Source: JAPOXR01 sp965214695 (lineage in GTDB: Bacteria > Pseudomonadota > Alphaproteobacteria > Rhodobacterales > Rhodobacteraceae). From it: a stretch of DNA of 64,000 nucleotides. The position numbers and the translations under genes were made by a program. Shown here piece after piece: positions 34,332 through 42,889 of the stretch; the stretch's first letter is position 1, and the number at the start of each line of letters is the position of its first letter. The stretch spans positions 868,001 to 932,000 of the forward strand of contig OZ243967.1 of the NCBI GenBank assembly GCA_965214695.1, given 5' to 3'. The notes below the pieces were generated by a model that saw only the letters and a program-made list of their open reading frames with translations, was not told the DNA's origin and did no database searches.

Positions 34332-35126
34332 GTGATCGCCACTCGAAACCTGACCAGGAAATTCGGCGGGTTCACGGCTGTCGACAACGTTTCGCTTGAA
34401 ATCGGCACCGGCTCCATCACCGGGCTGATCGGACCCAACGGTGCCGGCAAGACCACGTTGTTCAATGTCATAGCCGGGGCCCTGGCGCCGACATCCGGAT
34501 CGGTGCTGCTCGACGGTGATGACATCACCGGCCTGCCGCCACATGAACTGTTCGCCAGGGGCGTGCTGCGGACCTTCCAGATTGCGCATGAATTCTCGTC
34601 GCTGACGGTACGGGAAAACCTGATGGTGGTGCCGGGAAACCAGTCCGGGGAATCGCTGTGGAATACCTGGTTCCGGACCGGCAGGATCCGGACCGAGGAA
34701 AAGGCAATCGGCGACAAGGCCGACGAGGTCCTGGATTTCCTGACCCTGTCGCACCTGGCGCAGGAAAGAGCCGGCAATTTGTCTGGGGGGCAGAAGAAGC
34801 TGCTGGAGCTGGGCCGCACGATGATGGTTGATGCCAGGCTGGTTTTTCTCGACGAGGTCGGTGCCGGTGTAAACCGGACCCTGCTCAAGACCATCGCCGG
34901 GGCGATTTTCAGGCTCAACCAGAACCATGGCTACACGTTCTGTATGATCGAACATGATTTCGACCTGATTTCACTGCTGTGCGATCCGGTGATCGTGTTG
35001 GCGGAGGGCCGTATCCTTGCCGAGGGACCGGCCCCGGACATCAGGGCAAACGAGCAGGTCATCGAGGCCTATCTGGGACGCGGCGCGGCACGATCCCGGC
35101 CAGGACGGGATGCCGGCAATGCCTGA
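34332..35126 (+). CDS. Branched-chain-type ABC transporter ATPase (LivG-like)
   Basis: The 264-residue product has Walker A GPNGAGKT, signature LSGGQKKLLELGR, switch histidine EHDFDLI and a LivG-type extended middle region. Walker B reads LVFLDEVGAGVN, with valine where DEPxAGLN is normal; the catalytic glutamate is still present. The start is GTG at 34332. Confidence 0.9.
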   Translation: MIATRNLTRKFGGFTAVDNVSLEIGTGSITGLIGPNGAGKTTLFNVIAGALAPTSGSVLLDGDDITGLPPHELFARGVLRTFQIAHEFSSLTVRENLMVVPGNQSGESLWNTWFRTGRIRTEEKAIGDKADEVLDFLTLSHLAQERAGNLSGGQKKLLELGRTMMVDARLVFLDEVGAGVNRTLLKTIAGAIFRLNQNHGYTFCMIEHDFDLISLLCDPVIVLAEGRILAEGPAPDIRANEQVIEAYLGRGAARSRPGRDAGNA

Positions 35127-35189
35127 AACTGCTGGCAGCATCTCCTCGCCGCCCCGTGCGCCGGGTCCGGATCGCCCGGGAGAAGCGGG

Positions 35190-35894
35190 TTGAGCTTTCT
35201 CGATTGCAATGGCCTGACCTGCGGATATGGCGGGGCCGACATCATTCATGATGTCGATCTGTCGGTCGAGATTGGCCGGATTGCGGTCGTGGTCGGACCC
35301 AATGGCGCCGGGAAGTCCACGGTCATGAGCGCCATTTTCGGGCTGCTCGACCTGCGGAAGGGACAGGTTGTCTTCGATGGTGAGGACATCACCGGCCTGT
35401 CTCCACCGGAGCGGGTCACGCGCGGAATGGCTTTTGTTCCACAGACCAGGAACATCTTCGCCACGCTGACCGTCGAGGAGAATCTCGAAATGGGCGCGTT
35501 TCTGCGCCGGGATGACATTTCCGGAACCATGGAACAGCTGTTCGGGCTGTTTCCGGTGCTTCGCGACAAGCGCTCGCAACAGGCTGGCGAGCTTTCCGGC
35601 GGTCAACGGCAGCAGGTGGCGCTGGGGCGAGCGCTGATGACTTCTCCCAAGCTGCTCATTCTCGATGAACCGACGGCGGGGGTGTCACCGATCATCATGG
35701 ATGAGGTGATGGACCGGATCTGCCAGATCGCCGGGACCGGGGTGGCGGTCCTGATGGTGGAGCAGAATGCCCGCCACGCGCTGGAGATCGCCGATGTCGG
35801 GCTTGTCCTGGTCCAGGGCCGGAACCGGTTCACCGATTCCGGCAAGGCGCTGCTGGCCAATTCCGAAGTCCGCAAGTCGTTTCTTGGAGGCTGA
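35190..35894 (+). CDS. Branched-chain-type ABC transporter ATPase (LivF-like)
   Basis: The 234-residue product has Walker A GPNGAGKST, PQTRNIFATLTVEENLEMG, signature LSGGQRQQVALGRAL, Walker B LLILDEPTAGVSP and VEQNARHALEIAD, all LivF-typical. TTG at 35190 is the best start: it puts the first strand (SFLDCNGLTCGYGGADI) in the normal place and no in-frame ATG or GTG exists nearby. Confidence 0.9.
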   Translation: MSFLDCNGLTCGYGGADIIHDVDLSVEIGRIAVVVGPNGAGKSTVMSAIFGLLDLRKGQVVFDGEDITGLSPPERVTRGMAFVPQTRNIFATLTVEENLEMGAFLRRDDISGTMEQLFGLFPVLRDKRSQQAGELSGGQRQQVALGRALMTSPKLLILDEPTAGVSPIIMDEVMDRICQIAGTGVAVLMVEQNARHALEIADVGLVLVQGRNRFTDSGKALLANSEVRKSFLGG

Positions 35895-35900
35895 CCGACG

Positions 35901-36911
35901 ATGGATCCCTTGAACGCCTTCATCGTCCTGGCCAATTTCGTTCTGGTCCCTGCCCTTTCCTATGGCAGCCAGCTGGCATTGGGGGCGCTGGGAGTGACGC
36001 TGGTCTATGCGGTGCTCAGATTCGCCAATTTTGCCCATGGCGACACCATGGCCTTCGGATGCATGGTCGCCGTGTTCGGAACCTGGTGGCTCCAGTCCCG
36101 GGGTATCGGGTTCGGCCCCCTGCCGACGGCATTGCTGGCCCTGCCGATCTCGATCGCCGCCACCGTCGGCCTCGTGGTCCTGACCGACCGCCTGGTCTAC
36201 CGGCACTACCGCAGGATCAAGGCCCCGCTTGTCACCTTTGTCATAGTCTCCTTCGGGGTCATGCTGGTTGTCAACGGGCTGGTCAGGCTGATCATCGGAC
36301 CGGGTGAGCAACGGTTCTTTGATGGCACCCGCTTCATCATCTCCGCCAGGGAATTCAAATCCCTCACCGGGCTGGAGGAGGGGCTGGCCTTCAGGACGAC
36401 GCAGGGAATCACCATCGTCGCCGCCCTGGTGCTGATGACGGCCCTGTTCTGGTTTCTCAACCGGACCCGGACCGGCAAATCCATGCGCGCCTATTCCGAC
36501 AACGAGGATCTGGCGCTGTTGTCCGGAATCAATCCGGAACGGGTGGTGATGATCTGCTGGATCATATCCGGCAGCCTGGCCGCCGTCGCCGGAACGCTCT
36601 ACGGGCTCGACAAGATCTTCAAGCCGTTCACCTATTTCCAACTGCTGCTGCCGATCTTTGCCGCTGCAGTCATCGGCGGGATGGGCAACCCGGTTGGCGC
36701 GGTGGTGGGGGGATACCTCGTGGCGCTGTCCGAAATCTCGATCACCTATGCGTTCAGGAAGGTGGCGGGCTACATCCTTCCGGATGGGTGGCAGCCCGAT
36801 TCGCTGCTGCAGCTTCTTTCAACCGACTACAAGTTCGCGGTCTCCTTCGTGATGCTGGTCATCGTGCTGCTGTTTCGGCCGACCGGGCTGTTCAGGGGGC
36901 GGGTATTTTGA
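35901..36911 (+). CDS. Branched-chain-type ABC transporter permease (LivH-like)
   Basis: Membrane permease of 336 residues with about eight helices; GALGVTLVYAVLRFANFAHGD near the start and AAVIGGMGNPVGAVVGGYLVAL near the end are LivH signatures. It is separated from the LivF-like gene by 6 bases and overlaps the next permease as TTGA. Confidence 0.92.
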   Translation: MDPLNAFIVLANFVLVPALSYGSQLALGALGVTLVYAVLRFANFAHGDTMAFGCMVAVFGTWWLQSRGIGFGPLPTALLALPISIAATVGLVVLTDRLVYRHYRRIKAPLVTFVIVSFGVMLVVNGLVRLIIGPGEQRFFDGTRFIISAREFKSLTGLEEGLAFRTTQGITIVAALVLMTALFWFLNRTRTGKSMRAYSDNEDLALLSGINPERVVMICWIISGSLAAVAGTLYGLDKIFKPFTYFQLLLPIFAAAVIGGMGNPVGAVVGGYLVALSEISITYAFRKVAGYILPDGWQPDSLLQLLSTDYKFAVSFVMLVIVLLFRPTGLFRGRVF

Positions 36912-38206
36912 CCCGCCGGGACCTTGTCTATTTCCTGGCGGCCATTGCCCTGGTCATCGGCGCCGGTCTGGTCCAGAGCTGGAATGTCGCCCTGGCAATC
37001 CTGAATTTCGGCCTGATCTCGGCGGTCCTGGCCATCGGCGTCAACATCCAATGGGGTTATGCCGGGTTGTTCAATATCGGCATCACCGGATTTGTCGCCC
37101 TGGGCGGGCTTGCCGTCATCATCGTCTCCACGCCGCCAGTCGTCGATGCCTGGCATGCCGGCGGTGCCAGGGTGGTCCTGGCGCTGGCAATCGGCCTGCT
37201 TACCATCCTCGCCGCCATAGCCACCTGGATGCGGCTGCGGCCGGGAACGACCCGGGCGCTGGCAATGATCGGGGTGCTGGTTGCCGGCCTGTCACTCTAC
37301 CGATGGCTGTTCGACCCGGCGGTGCAGGCCATTGAAAGCGTCAACCCGGCCGGAACCGGGTATCTCGGCGGGCTCGGACTGCCGGTCCTGCTGGCATGGC
37401 CGGTTGGCGGCCTGCTGGCCGCACTCGCCGCAATGGTGATCGGCAAGATCGCCCTCGGGTTGCGATCGGACTACCTGGCAATCGCCACATTGGGCATTGG
37501 CGAGGTTGTCGTTGCGGTTCTCAAGCACGAGGACTGGCTGACCCGCGGGGTCAAGAACGTTGCCGGGTTGCCGCGTCCGGTCCCCTACGAGGTCGATTTG
37601 CAGGCGACGGACTGGTTCGTCAGCGCCGCGGGGCGGCTTGGCGTGAGCCCGGTCGAAGCATCCTCGATCTTCGTGAAGCTGTGCTATGCCGGGTTGCTGG
37701 TCACGGTGCTGGCGGTGCTGTTATTCCTGTGCGAACGGTCGCTCTATTCGCCATGGGGGCGCATGATGCGGGCAATCCGCGAAAACGAGACCGCTGCCGA
37801 AGCCATGGGCAAGGATGTCAAGGCCCGCCACCTGCACGTATTCGTGCTCGGCTCGGTGATCTGCGGCATTGCCGGGGCCATGGTGACCACGCTTGACGGC
37901 CAATTCACGCCGGCAACCTACCAGCCCCTTCGCTTTACCTTCCTGGTCTGGGTCATGGTCATTGTCGGGGGCTCCGGCAACAATTGGGGGGCCATTCTCG
38001 GCGGCATGGTCATCTGGTTCTTCTGGATCGAGGTCGAACCGATCGGCGCATTTCTGCTCGATGCCGCGACATCCTGGATGGGCGCCGATTCGCCGGTCCG
38101 CGCGCATCTCATGGACTCGGTGGCCCATATGCGTTTCCTGACCATGGGGCTGATCCTGCTCCTGGTGATGCGCTTTCGCCCGCGCGGGCTGATTCCCGAA
38201 CGATGA
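36908..38206 (+). CDS. Branched-chain-type ABC transporter permease (LivM-like)
   Basis: The 432-residue permease partner, with GVNIQWGYAGLFNIGITGFVALG, LRSDYLAIATLGIGEV and the coupling loop RMMRAIRENETAAEAMGKDV, then VGGSGNNWGAILGG. Start TTG at 36908 overlaps the LivH-like stop; a longer frame beginning inside the previous gene is out of keeping with the family. The product is longer than many LivM because of an extra hydrophobic segment at about residues 85-145. Confidence 0.9.
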   Translation: MTRRDLVYFLAAIALVIGAGLVQSWNVALAILNFGLISAVLAIGVNIQWGYAGLFNIGITGFVALGGLAVIIVSTPPVVDAWHAGGARVVLALAIGLLTILAAIATWMRLRPGTTRALAMIGVLVAGLSLYRWLFDPAVQAIESVNPAGTGYLGGLGLPVLLAWPVGGLLAALAAMVIGKIALGLRSDYLAIATLGIGEVVVAVLKHEDWLTRGVKNVAGLPRPVPYEVDLQATDWFVSAAGRLGVSPVEASSIFVKLCYAGLLVTVLAVLLFLCERSLYSPWGRMMRAIRENETAAEAMGKDVKARHLHVFVLGSVICGIAGAMVTTLDGQFTPATYQPLRFTFLVWVMVIVGGSGNNWGAILGGMVIWFFWIEVEPIGAFLLDAATSWMGADSPVRAHLMDSVAHMRFLTMGLILLLVMRFRPRGLIPER

Positions 38207-38259
38207 CCGGAGGGACAAGGCATGGCAGGACGACTCCCGACTGAACACGGAGGCAGGAG

Positions 38260-40683
38260 ATGGCAATGAAGACCAGCGTACAGGCATGCGTGATCGGCGG
38301 CGGGGTCGTGGGGTGCTCGGTGCTCTACCACCTGACCAGGCATGGTTGGACCGAGATTTCACTGATTGAGCGGTCGGCATTGACCTCGGGGTCGACCTGG
38401 CATGCCGCCGGCGGGTTTCACACCCTGAATGGCGACATCAACATGGCCGCCCTGCAGGGATACACGATCGGGCTCTACCAGGAACTCGAATCCATCACCG
38501 GCATGTCATGCGGGCTTCACCATGTCGGTGGAGTCACCCTTGCCGACAGCCGGCAGCGAATGGACATGTTCAGGGCCGAGCGGGGCAAGCATCGTTTCAT
38601 GGGGATCGAGACCCACCTGGTGGGGCCGGACGAGATTCGCAAACTGGCGCCGCTGGCCGATCTGGATGGCATCATCGGCGGCATCTACAACCCGCTCGAC
38701 GGCCATCTCGACCCGTCCGGCACCACCATGGCCTATGCCAGGGCGGCCCGCATCGCCGGCGCCGAGATTGTCACCGACAACCCGGTGCTCGAGACCAACC
38801 AGCGCCCGGATGGCAGCTGGAATGTGGTTACCCGCAGCGGCACCATTCACGCCGAACATGTCATCAACGCCGCCGGCCTGTGGGCCCGCGAGGTTGGCAT
38901 GATGGCCGGCGTGTATCTTCCGCTTCACCCGATGGAACACCAGTACCTGGTCACCGAGGATGTTCCGGAAATCGCCGACTCCGGCACCGAGCACCCGCAT
39001 GTGCTGGATCCGGCCGGCGAGAACTACCTGCGGCAAGAGGGACAGGGGCTCTGCATCGGCTTCTACGAGCAGGATTGCGAGGCCTGGGCGATCGACGGCA
39101 CACCGCCGGAATTCGGACATGAATTGCTGCCCGACAATCTGGAGCGGATTTCCGATTCGATCGATCACGCCTATAGCCGCTACCCGGCATTGCAGCGGGC
39201 GGGGATCAAGCGCATCATCAACGGCCCCTTCACCTTTGCCCCGGACGGCAATCCCCTGATCGGCCCGGTGCCCGGCCTGCGGAATTACTGGTCGGCCTGC
39301 GGCGTCATGGCCGGGTTCTCCCAGGGCGGCGGGGTTGGTGACATGCTGGCCCAATGGATGGTTTCAGGCGAGACCGAGCGCGACACGCTGGCCCTCGATG
39401 TTGCCCGGTTCGGACCGTGGATCGGCCCTGCCTACACCCTCGAGAAGGTCAGTGAATTCTACCGCCGCCGGTTCTCGGTCGTCTACCCGAACGAGGAACT
39501 GCCAGCAGCGCGGCCGCTGAACACCTCGCCGATGCACGACCACTGGAGCCGTCACAATGCCGTGTTCGGGGCCCAGTTCGGAACCGAAATTGTCAATTAT
39601 TTTGCCCTGCCGGGTGAGCCCCGCTACGAGACGCCGTCATTTCGCCGTTCAAATGCCTGGGAGGCGACACGGCGGGAAGTGCTGGCGGTGCGAGACCGGG
39701 TCGGCATCAACGAGATCTTGAATTTCGGCAAGTTCCGGGTCACCGGGGCCGGGGCGCGCCAATGGCTGAACCACGTGCTTGCCGGCCGGATCCCCGGCCC
39801 CGGACGGGTATCGCTGTCGCCGATGCTGTCGCCAAGGGGACGACTCATCGGCGATTTCACCGTCAGTTGCCTGTCGGAGCAGGAATTCCAGCTTACCTCT
39901 TCCTATGCGGCACAGGCCTTTCATCTTCGCTGGCTGACCCGCAACCTCCCCGACAACGGGGTGACGATCGAGAACATCTCCGACCAGCGCATCGGGTTCC
40001 AGATCGCCGGACCGAACTCCCGGACGCTGCTGGCGCGGGCGACCCGGGAGGATGTGTCGACCGGGGCTCTGCGCTTCCTCGACTGCCGCCGGATGCAGGT
40101 CGGCCTCGTCAACTGCATCGTGCAGCGCATCACCTTCACTGGTGGGCTGGGCTACGAAATCTACTGCGAAGCCGGGGCGGTGCGAACACTCTACGACACG
40201 CTGACGGCACATTCGGAAGGGCTGGGGCTGACGCCATTCGGCATGCGCGCCATGATGTCGCTGCGCCTGGACAAGTTCTTCGGCTCGTGGCTGCGTGAAT
40301 ACTCGCCGGACTACACCCCCGGCGAGACTGGGCTTGACCGGTTCATTGCCTGGTCACGAAATGACGACTTCATCGGTCGGGAGGCGGCCGAGGACGAGCG
40401 CCGGGCCGGAAGCGGCCGGAGGCTGCACGCATTTGACGTTGATGCCCTCGATTCGGATGTCGTCGGCTACGAGCCGATCTGGATCGGCGGCGATGTTCGC
40501 GGTTTCTGCACCTCGGGCGGCTATTCGCATTTTGCCGACAAGTCGGTCGCTCTCGGCTTCGTCCCGGCCGAGCTGGCATCCGACGGGCTTGAAGTCGACA
40601 TCGAGATCCTGGGCGAAATGCGGCCGGCCAGGCTTATCACCAGGCAACTCTATGATGCAGATGGCACCATCATGCGCGGTTGA
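38260..40683 (+). CDS. Dimethylglycine/sarcosine dehydrogenase-like flavoprotein with GcvT domain
   Basis: The 807-residue protein has an N-terminal DAO-type FAD domain (ACVIGGGVVGCSVLYHLTRHG), the covalent-FAD histidine motif SGSTWHAAGG, a middle FAO_M region and a C-terminal aminomethyltransferase (GcvT) half, with WLNHVLAGRIPGPGRVSLSP and GGLGYEIYCEAG. Family members demethylate N-methylated glycines and pass the one-carbon unit to tetrahydrofolate. It follows the five-gene ABC importer within 53 bases on the same strand, so it likely acts on what that importer brings in. The exact substrate is uncertain. ATG 38266 is an alternative start. Confidence 0.88.
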   Translation: MAMKTSVQACVIGGGVVGCSVLYHLTRHGWTEISLIERSALTSGSTWHAAGGFHTLNGDINMAALQGYTIGLYQELESITGMSCGLHHVGGVTLADSRQRMDMFRAERGKHRFMGIETHLVGPDEIRKLAPLADLDGIIGGIYNPLDGHLDPSGTTMAYARAARIAGAEIVTDNPVLETNQRPDGSWNVVTRSGTIHAEHVINAAGLWAREVGMMAGVYLPLHPMEHQYLVTEDVPEIADSGTEHPHVLDPAGENYLRQEGQGLCIGFYEQDCEAWAIDGTPPEFGHELLPDNLERISDSIDHAYSRYPALQRAGIKRIINGPFTFAPDGNPLIGPVPGLRNYWSACGVMAGFSQGGGVGDMLAQWMVSGETERDTLALDVARFGPWIGPAYTLEKVSEFYRRRFSVVYPNEELPAARPLNTSPMHDHWSRHNAVFGAQFGTEIVNYFALPGEPRYETPSFRRSNAWEATRREVLAVRDRVGINEILNFGKFRVTGAGARQWLNHVLAGRIPGPGRVSLSPMLSPRGRLIGDFTVSCLSEQEFQLTSSYAAQAFHLRWLTRNLPDNGVTIENISDQRIGFQIAGPNSRTLLARATREDVSTGALRFLDCRRMQVGLVNCIVQRITFTGGLGYEIYCEAGAVRTLYDTLTAHSEGLGLTPFGMRAMMSLRLDKFFGSWLREYSPDYTPGETGLDRFIAWSRNDDFIGREAAEDERRAGSGRRLHAFDVDALDSDVVGYEPIWIGGDVRGFCTSGGYSHFADKSVALGFVPAELASDGLEVDIEILGEMRPARLITRQLYDADGTIMRG

Positions 40684-40746
40684 ACCGCGTCCCGCCAGCC
40701 GGGGGACCCCGGGCAGGCGGCGGTCAATGACCGGCAGGTTTCGGTG

Positions 40747-41367
40747 ATGCCGGCCGGGCGGCGGCACCGTATTCCGGCCATCATTCCGGCGGCCGGTTCT
40801 TCCTCGAGGATGGCCGGCCCCGACAAGCTGCTCGAACTGGTCGGCGGAATCTCGATATTGCGCCGGACGGTGCTGGAGGCCATCCACTCCGATGCAAACC
40901 CGGTGCTGGTCGCCATCGGCGGCAATCACCAATGGCGGCGGCGGCAATTGTCTGGCCTGGACTGCACTATCATCGAAATTGGCAGACCCGATTTCGGTAT
41001 GGCCGAATCGCTGCGGTCGAGCATCGCCGGCCTGCCTGCCGAATGCGACGGGGCAATGATTCTTCTTCCGGACATGCCCGGGATCCGCTGCAGTCACATC
41101 AACCTGCTCCTGGCCCGGTTCCTGCCCGACCACATTGTCCGGGCCGCCGACGACAGTGGCATGGCTGGACACCCGGTCATCATCCCGTCCTGCCTGTTTC
41201 CACGGATGGCCCTGCTCTCGGGCGACCAGGGCGCCCGCAACCTGATCCGGGATTGCGGGCTGGACTCCCTTCATGTCGGATTGCCCGGCAAGGTGAGCCG
41301 GTTGGACCTGGATACCAAATCGGACTGGGCCGCCTGGCGGCGGGGTGGTGCGGGCGGAGGGAATTGA
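40747..41367 (+). CDS. MocA-like molybdenum cofactor cytidylyltransferase
   Basis: The 206-residue nucleotidyltransferase has IPAIIPAAGSSSRMAGPDKLL (the LAAGxSxRMG-type nucleotide site with the conserved lysine), GMAESLRSSI and LLPDMPGIRCSHINLL, then GHPVIIPSCLF. MocA adds CMP to molybdopterin for xanthine-dehydrogenase-type enzymes. The nearby modABC molybdate importer fits this. The last 22 bases overlap, in antisense, the 3' end of the tRNA-Leu(UAA) gene, so the C-terminal Gly-rich tail is encoded by tRNA sequence. A GTG at 40744 is an alternative start. Confidence 0.82.
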   Translation: MPAGRRHRIPAIIPAAGSSSRMAGPDKLLELVGGISILRRTVLEAIHSDANPVLVAIGGNHQWRRRQLSGLDCTIIEIGRPDFGMAESLRSSIAGLPAECDGAMILLPDMPGIRCSHINLLLARFLPDHIVRAADDSGMAGHPVIIPSCLFPRMALLSGDQGARNLIRDCGLDSLHVGLPGKVSRLDLDTKSDWAAWRRGGAGGGN

Positions 41368-41645
41368 ACCCTCACTGCCTTTCGGCAAACGGATTTTCGT
41401 ACCAGCTACGGCTTTCGCCGCCTCCACGGAGGTGAAGTTCGTGGTCTGGACTATCCCTTCACCCTGGCCATCACGGCGTTAGGTGCCGCCCGTCTAGTCT
41501 CTACACCTTCCTGGGCTGTGCCCAGGCTTGGCTCGGGATTGCCATGCCAAAGGATTCCCCGAATTTGAGCGGTTCTACACCCCCGGTTTCCCGGGGGGCA
41601 CCCAGATACCCAAGTCCGTCGCGTCTACCGTTCCGCCACGCCCGC
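41346..41645 (-). tRNA. tRNA-Leu(UAA) interrupted by a group I intron
   Basis: The 5' exon is 41645-41612: acceptor GCGGGCG, D-arm GCGGAACGGTAGACGC and anticodon stem ACGGA then CTT. The 3' exon is 41397-41346: AAAATCCGT, variable arm GCCGAAAGGC, T-arm GAGGGTTCAATTCCCTC, acceptor CGCCCGC, discriminator A and an encoded CCA. Joined, the anticodon loop is CTTAAAA, giving anticodon UAA. All seven acceptor pairs form. The mature tRNA would be 86 nt with CCA, right for a class II leucine tRNA. The two halves are separated by 214 nt, described separately. Without splicing the tRNA could not function. Confidence 0.93.
41398..41611 (-). ncRNA. Group I self-splicing intron in tRNA-Leu(UAA)
   Basis: The 214-nt intron lies between U34 and A35 of the anticodon, the same place as in cyanobacterial and plastid tRNA-Leu introns. 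It starts after the exon U and ends in G (omega G), as group I introns do. Conserved core elements are recognisable on the minus strand: GAGACTAGACGGGC (41501-41488), GGGATAGTCCAGACC (41457-41443), whose GACTA and TAGTC can pair as P7, and upstream CAAATTCGGGGAA and GCAATCCCGAGCC typical of P3-P6. No homing endonuclease frame is present. Subgroup IC3 is the likely class by analogy. Confidence 0.9.
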
Positions 41646-41794
41646 CAGCCCCCATATACAAGCGGCCATCCCCGGCAACAATATCCTCCGGCGACATTCC
41701 GGTGCGAATTCCTCGCATCGCCGCCATGCCCCGGGGGTTTGACCAATCCGAATGAAGCTGCCATCCGGCAGCTGACGGCCTGGCCAGGCCTTGC

Positions 41795-42889
41795 TCAGTA
41801 TGGCCGGAATTTCTGCAGGTAGGCCAGGTCCATGATTTGCGGCGGCCGGATGAAGGCGACCGCTGCCTTGCCTCCCCGCTGCATGCTCGGATTGCCCGCC
41901 GGCCGCAGCGCAATCTGGGCGTAGAACTCGCCTCCTTCCGAGCGCAGCCCAAGCATCGCTTCCTGGCTGTTCCGACCGGGCCTGGTCTTCTCGATGGTGG
42001 CGGTCAGCGTGCCGGCACCGAAGGTGCGGGCCGACGGGGCGTCGGTCACCGCAAGGTCACCCGCCTGGAATGACAGTGCGACATCCGTCCCCGGCTCGAA
42101 TCCGCCCGCCGACCGGGCCAGGATCTCCGCGTCACCAACCCTGCAGGTGGCAAATCCCTCCTTCAGCGTCTTGACCACCTTCGCCTGCAGGAGTTGCTGC
42201 TGCCCCGACCTGGAGTTGAGCTCGACCCCGCCCCTGCCGACGACCCGCCCTTCCTGCACGACCAGGATATTGTCCACCAGCGAGCGAAGCTCGTCGTTCG
42301 AATGCGAGATATAGATCGCCGGAATCCCGAAGGTCGAGATGACTCGTCCAAGATAGGGAATGATCTCCTCCTTGCTCTGGCCGTCAAGCGAAGCCAGCGG
42401 TTCATCCAGCAACAGCAGCTCGGGTGCCGACAGGAGCGCCCGCCCCAGGGCAACCCGCTGCTGTTCGCCGCCTGACAGGTTCTGGATCTTGCGCGGCAGC
42501 AAGGGCCCCAGGTCGAGGGCATTGCCGACCTCGTCCCAGCCGGGGCCCTTGCGGCCCCGGCGGCGACGAAAACCGTAGCCCAGGTTCCGCTCGACACTCA
42601 GATGCGAAAACAGGCGCCCATCCTGGAATACGATGCCGGCAGCACGCTTGTGGGCCGGCACGAAGATTCCCGATCGGGTATCCATCCATGTGCGGCCACG
42701 GAAGCTGACCGTGCCGGTCGCTATCCGTTCGATGCCGGCGATCACCCGGATGATCGTGCTCTTGCCGGCGCCGCTCTCGCCTTCCAGCCCGGTGACGCCC
42801 TCGAGCGAAATCGACTCGGTCACATCCAGGGTGAATTTCGGGAACCCGACCTGGATCGAAACCCGCAGCATGTCCTCAGATTTCATCAT
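41795..42889 (-). CDS. modC: Molybdate ABC transporter ATPase
   Basis: The 364-residue product has Walker A GESGAGKST, the Q-loop FQDGRLFSHLSVERN, signature LSGGEQQRVALGR, Walker B LLLLDEPLASLDG and ISHSNDEL, followed by a TOBE-type molybdate-sensing C-terminal region (about residues 290-360). The order modA-modB-modC on the minus strand is canonical. The start overlaps modB by 14 bases; a second ATG follows immediately (42886). Confidence 0.92.
   Translation of the reverse strand: MMKSEDMLRVSIQVGFPKFTLDVTESISLEGVTGLEGESGAGKSTIIRVIAGIERIATGTVSFRGRTWMDTRSGIFVPAHKRAAGIVFQDGRLFSHLSVERNLGYGFRRRRGRKGPGWDEVGNALDLGPLLPRKIQNLSGGEQQRVALGRALLSAPELLLLDEPLASLDGQSKEEIIPYLGRVISTFGIPAIYISHSNDELRSLVDNILVVQEGRVVGRGGVELNSRSGQQQLLQAKVVKTLKEGFATCRVGDAEILARSAGGFEPGTDVALSFQAGDLAVTDAPSARTFGAGTLTATIEKTRPGRNSQEAMLGLRSEGGEFYAQIALRPAGNPSMQRGGKAAVAFIRPPQIMDLAYLQKFRPY

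Noticed and set aside
36788..36907. In-frame extension upstream of the LivM-like gene
   Set aside because: It lies within the LivH-like gene; the TTG start at 36908 overlaps the previous stop and fits the family.
41501..41952. Short open frames across the tRNA-Leu(UAA) intron as a homing endonuclease
   Set aside because: The frames run beyond the intron, lack LAGLIDADG, GIY-YIG or HNH motifs, and the 214-nt intron is too short for such a gene.
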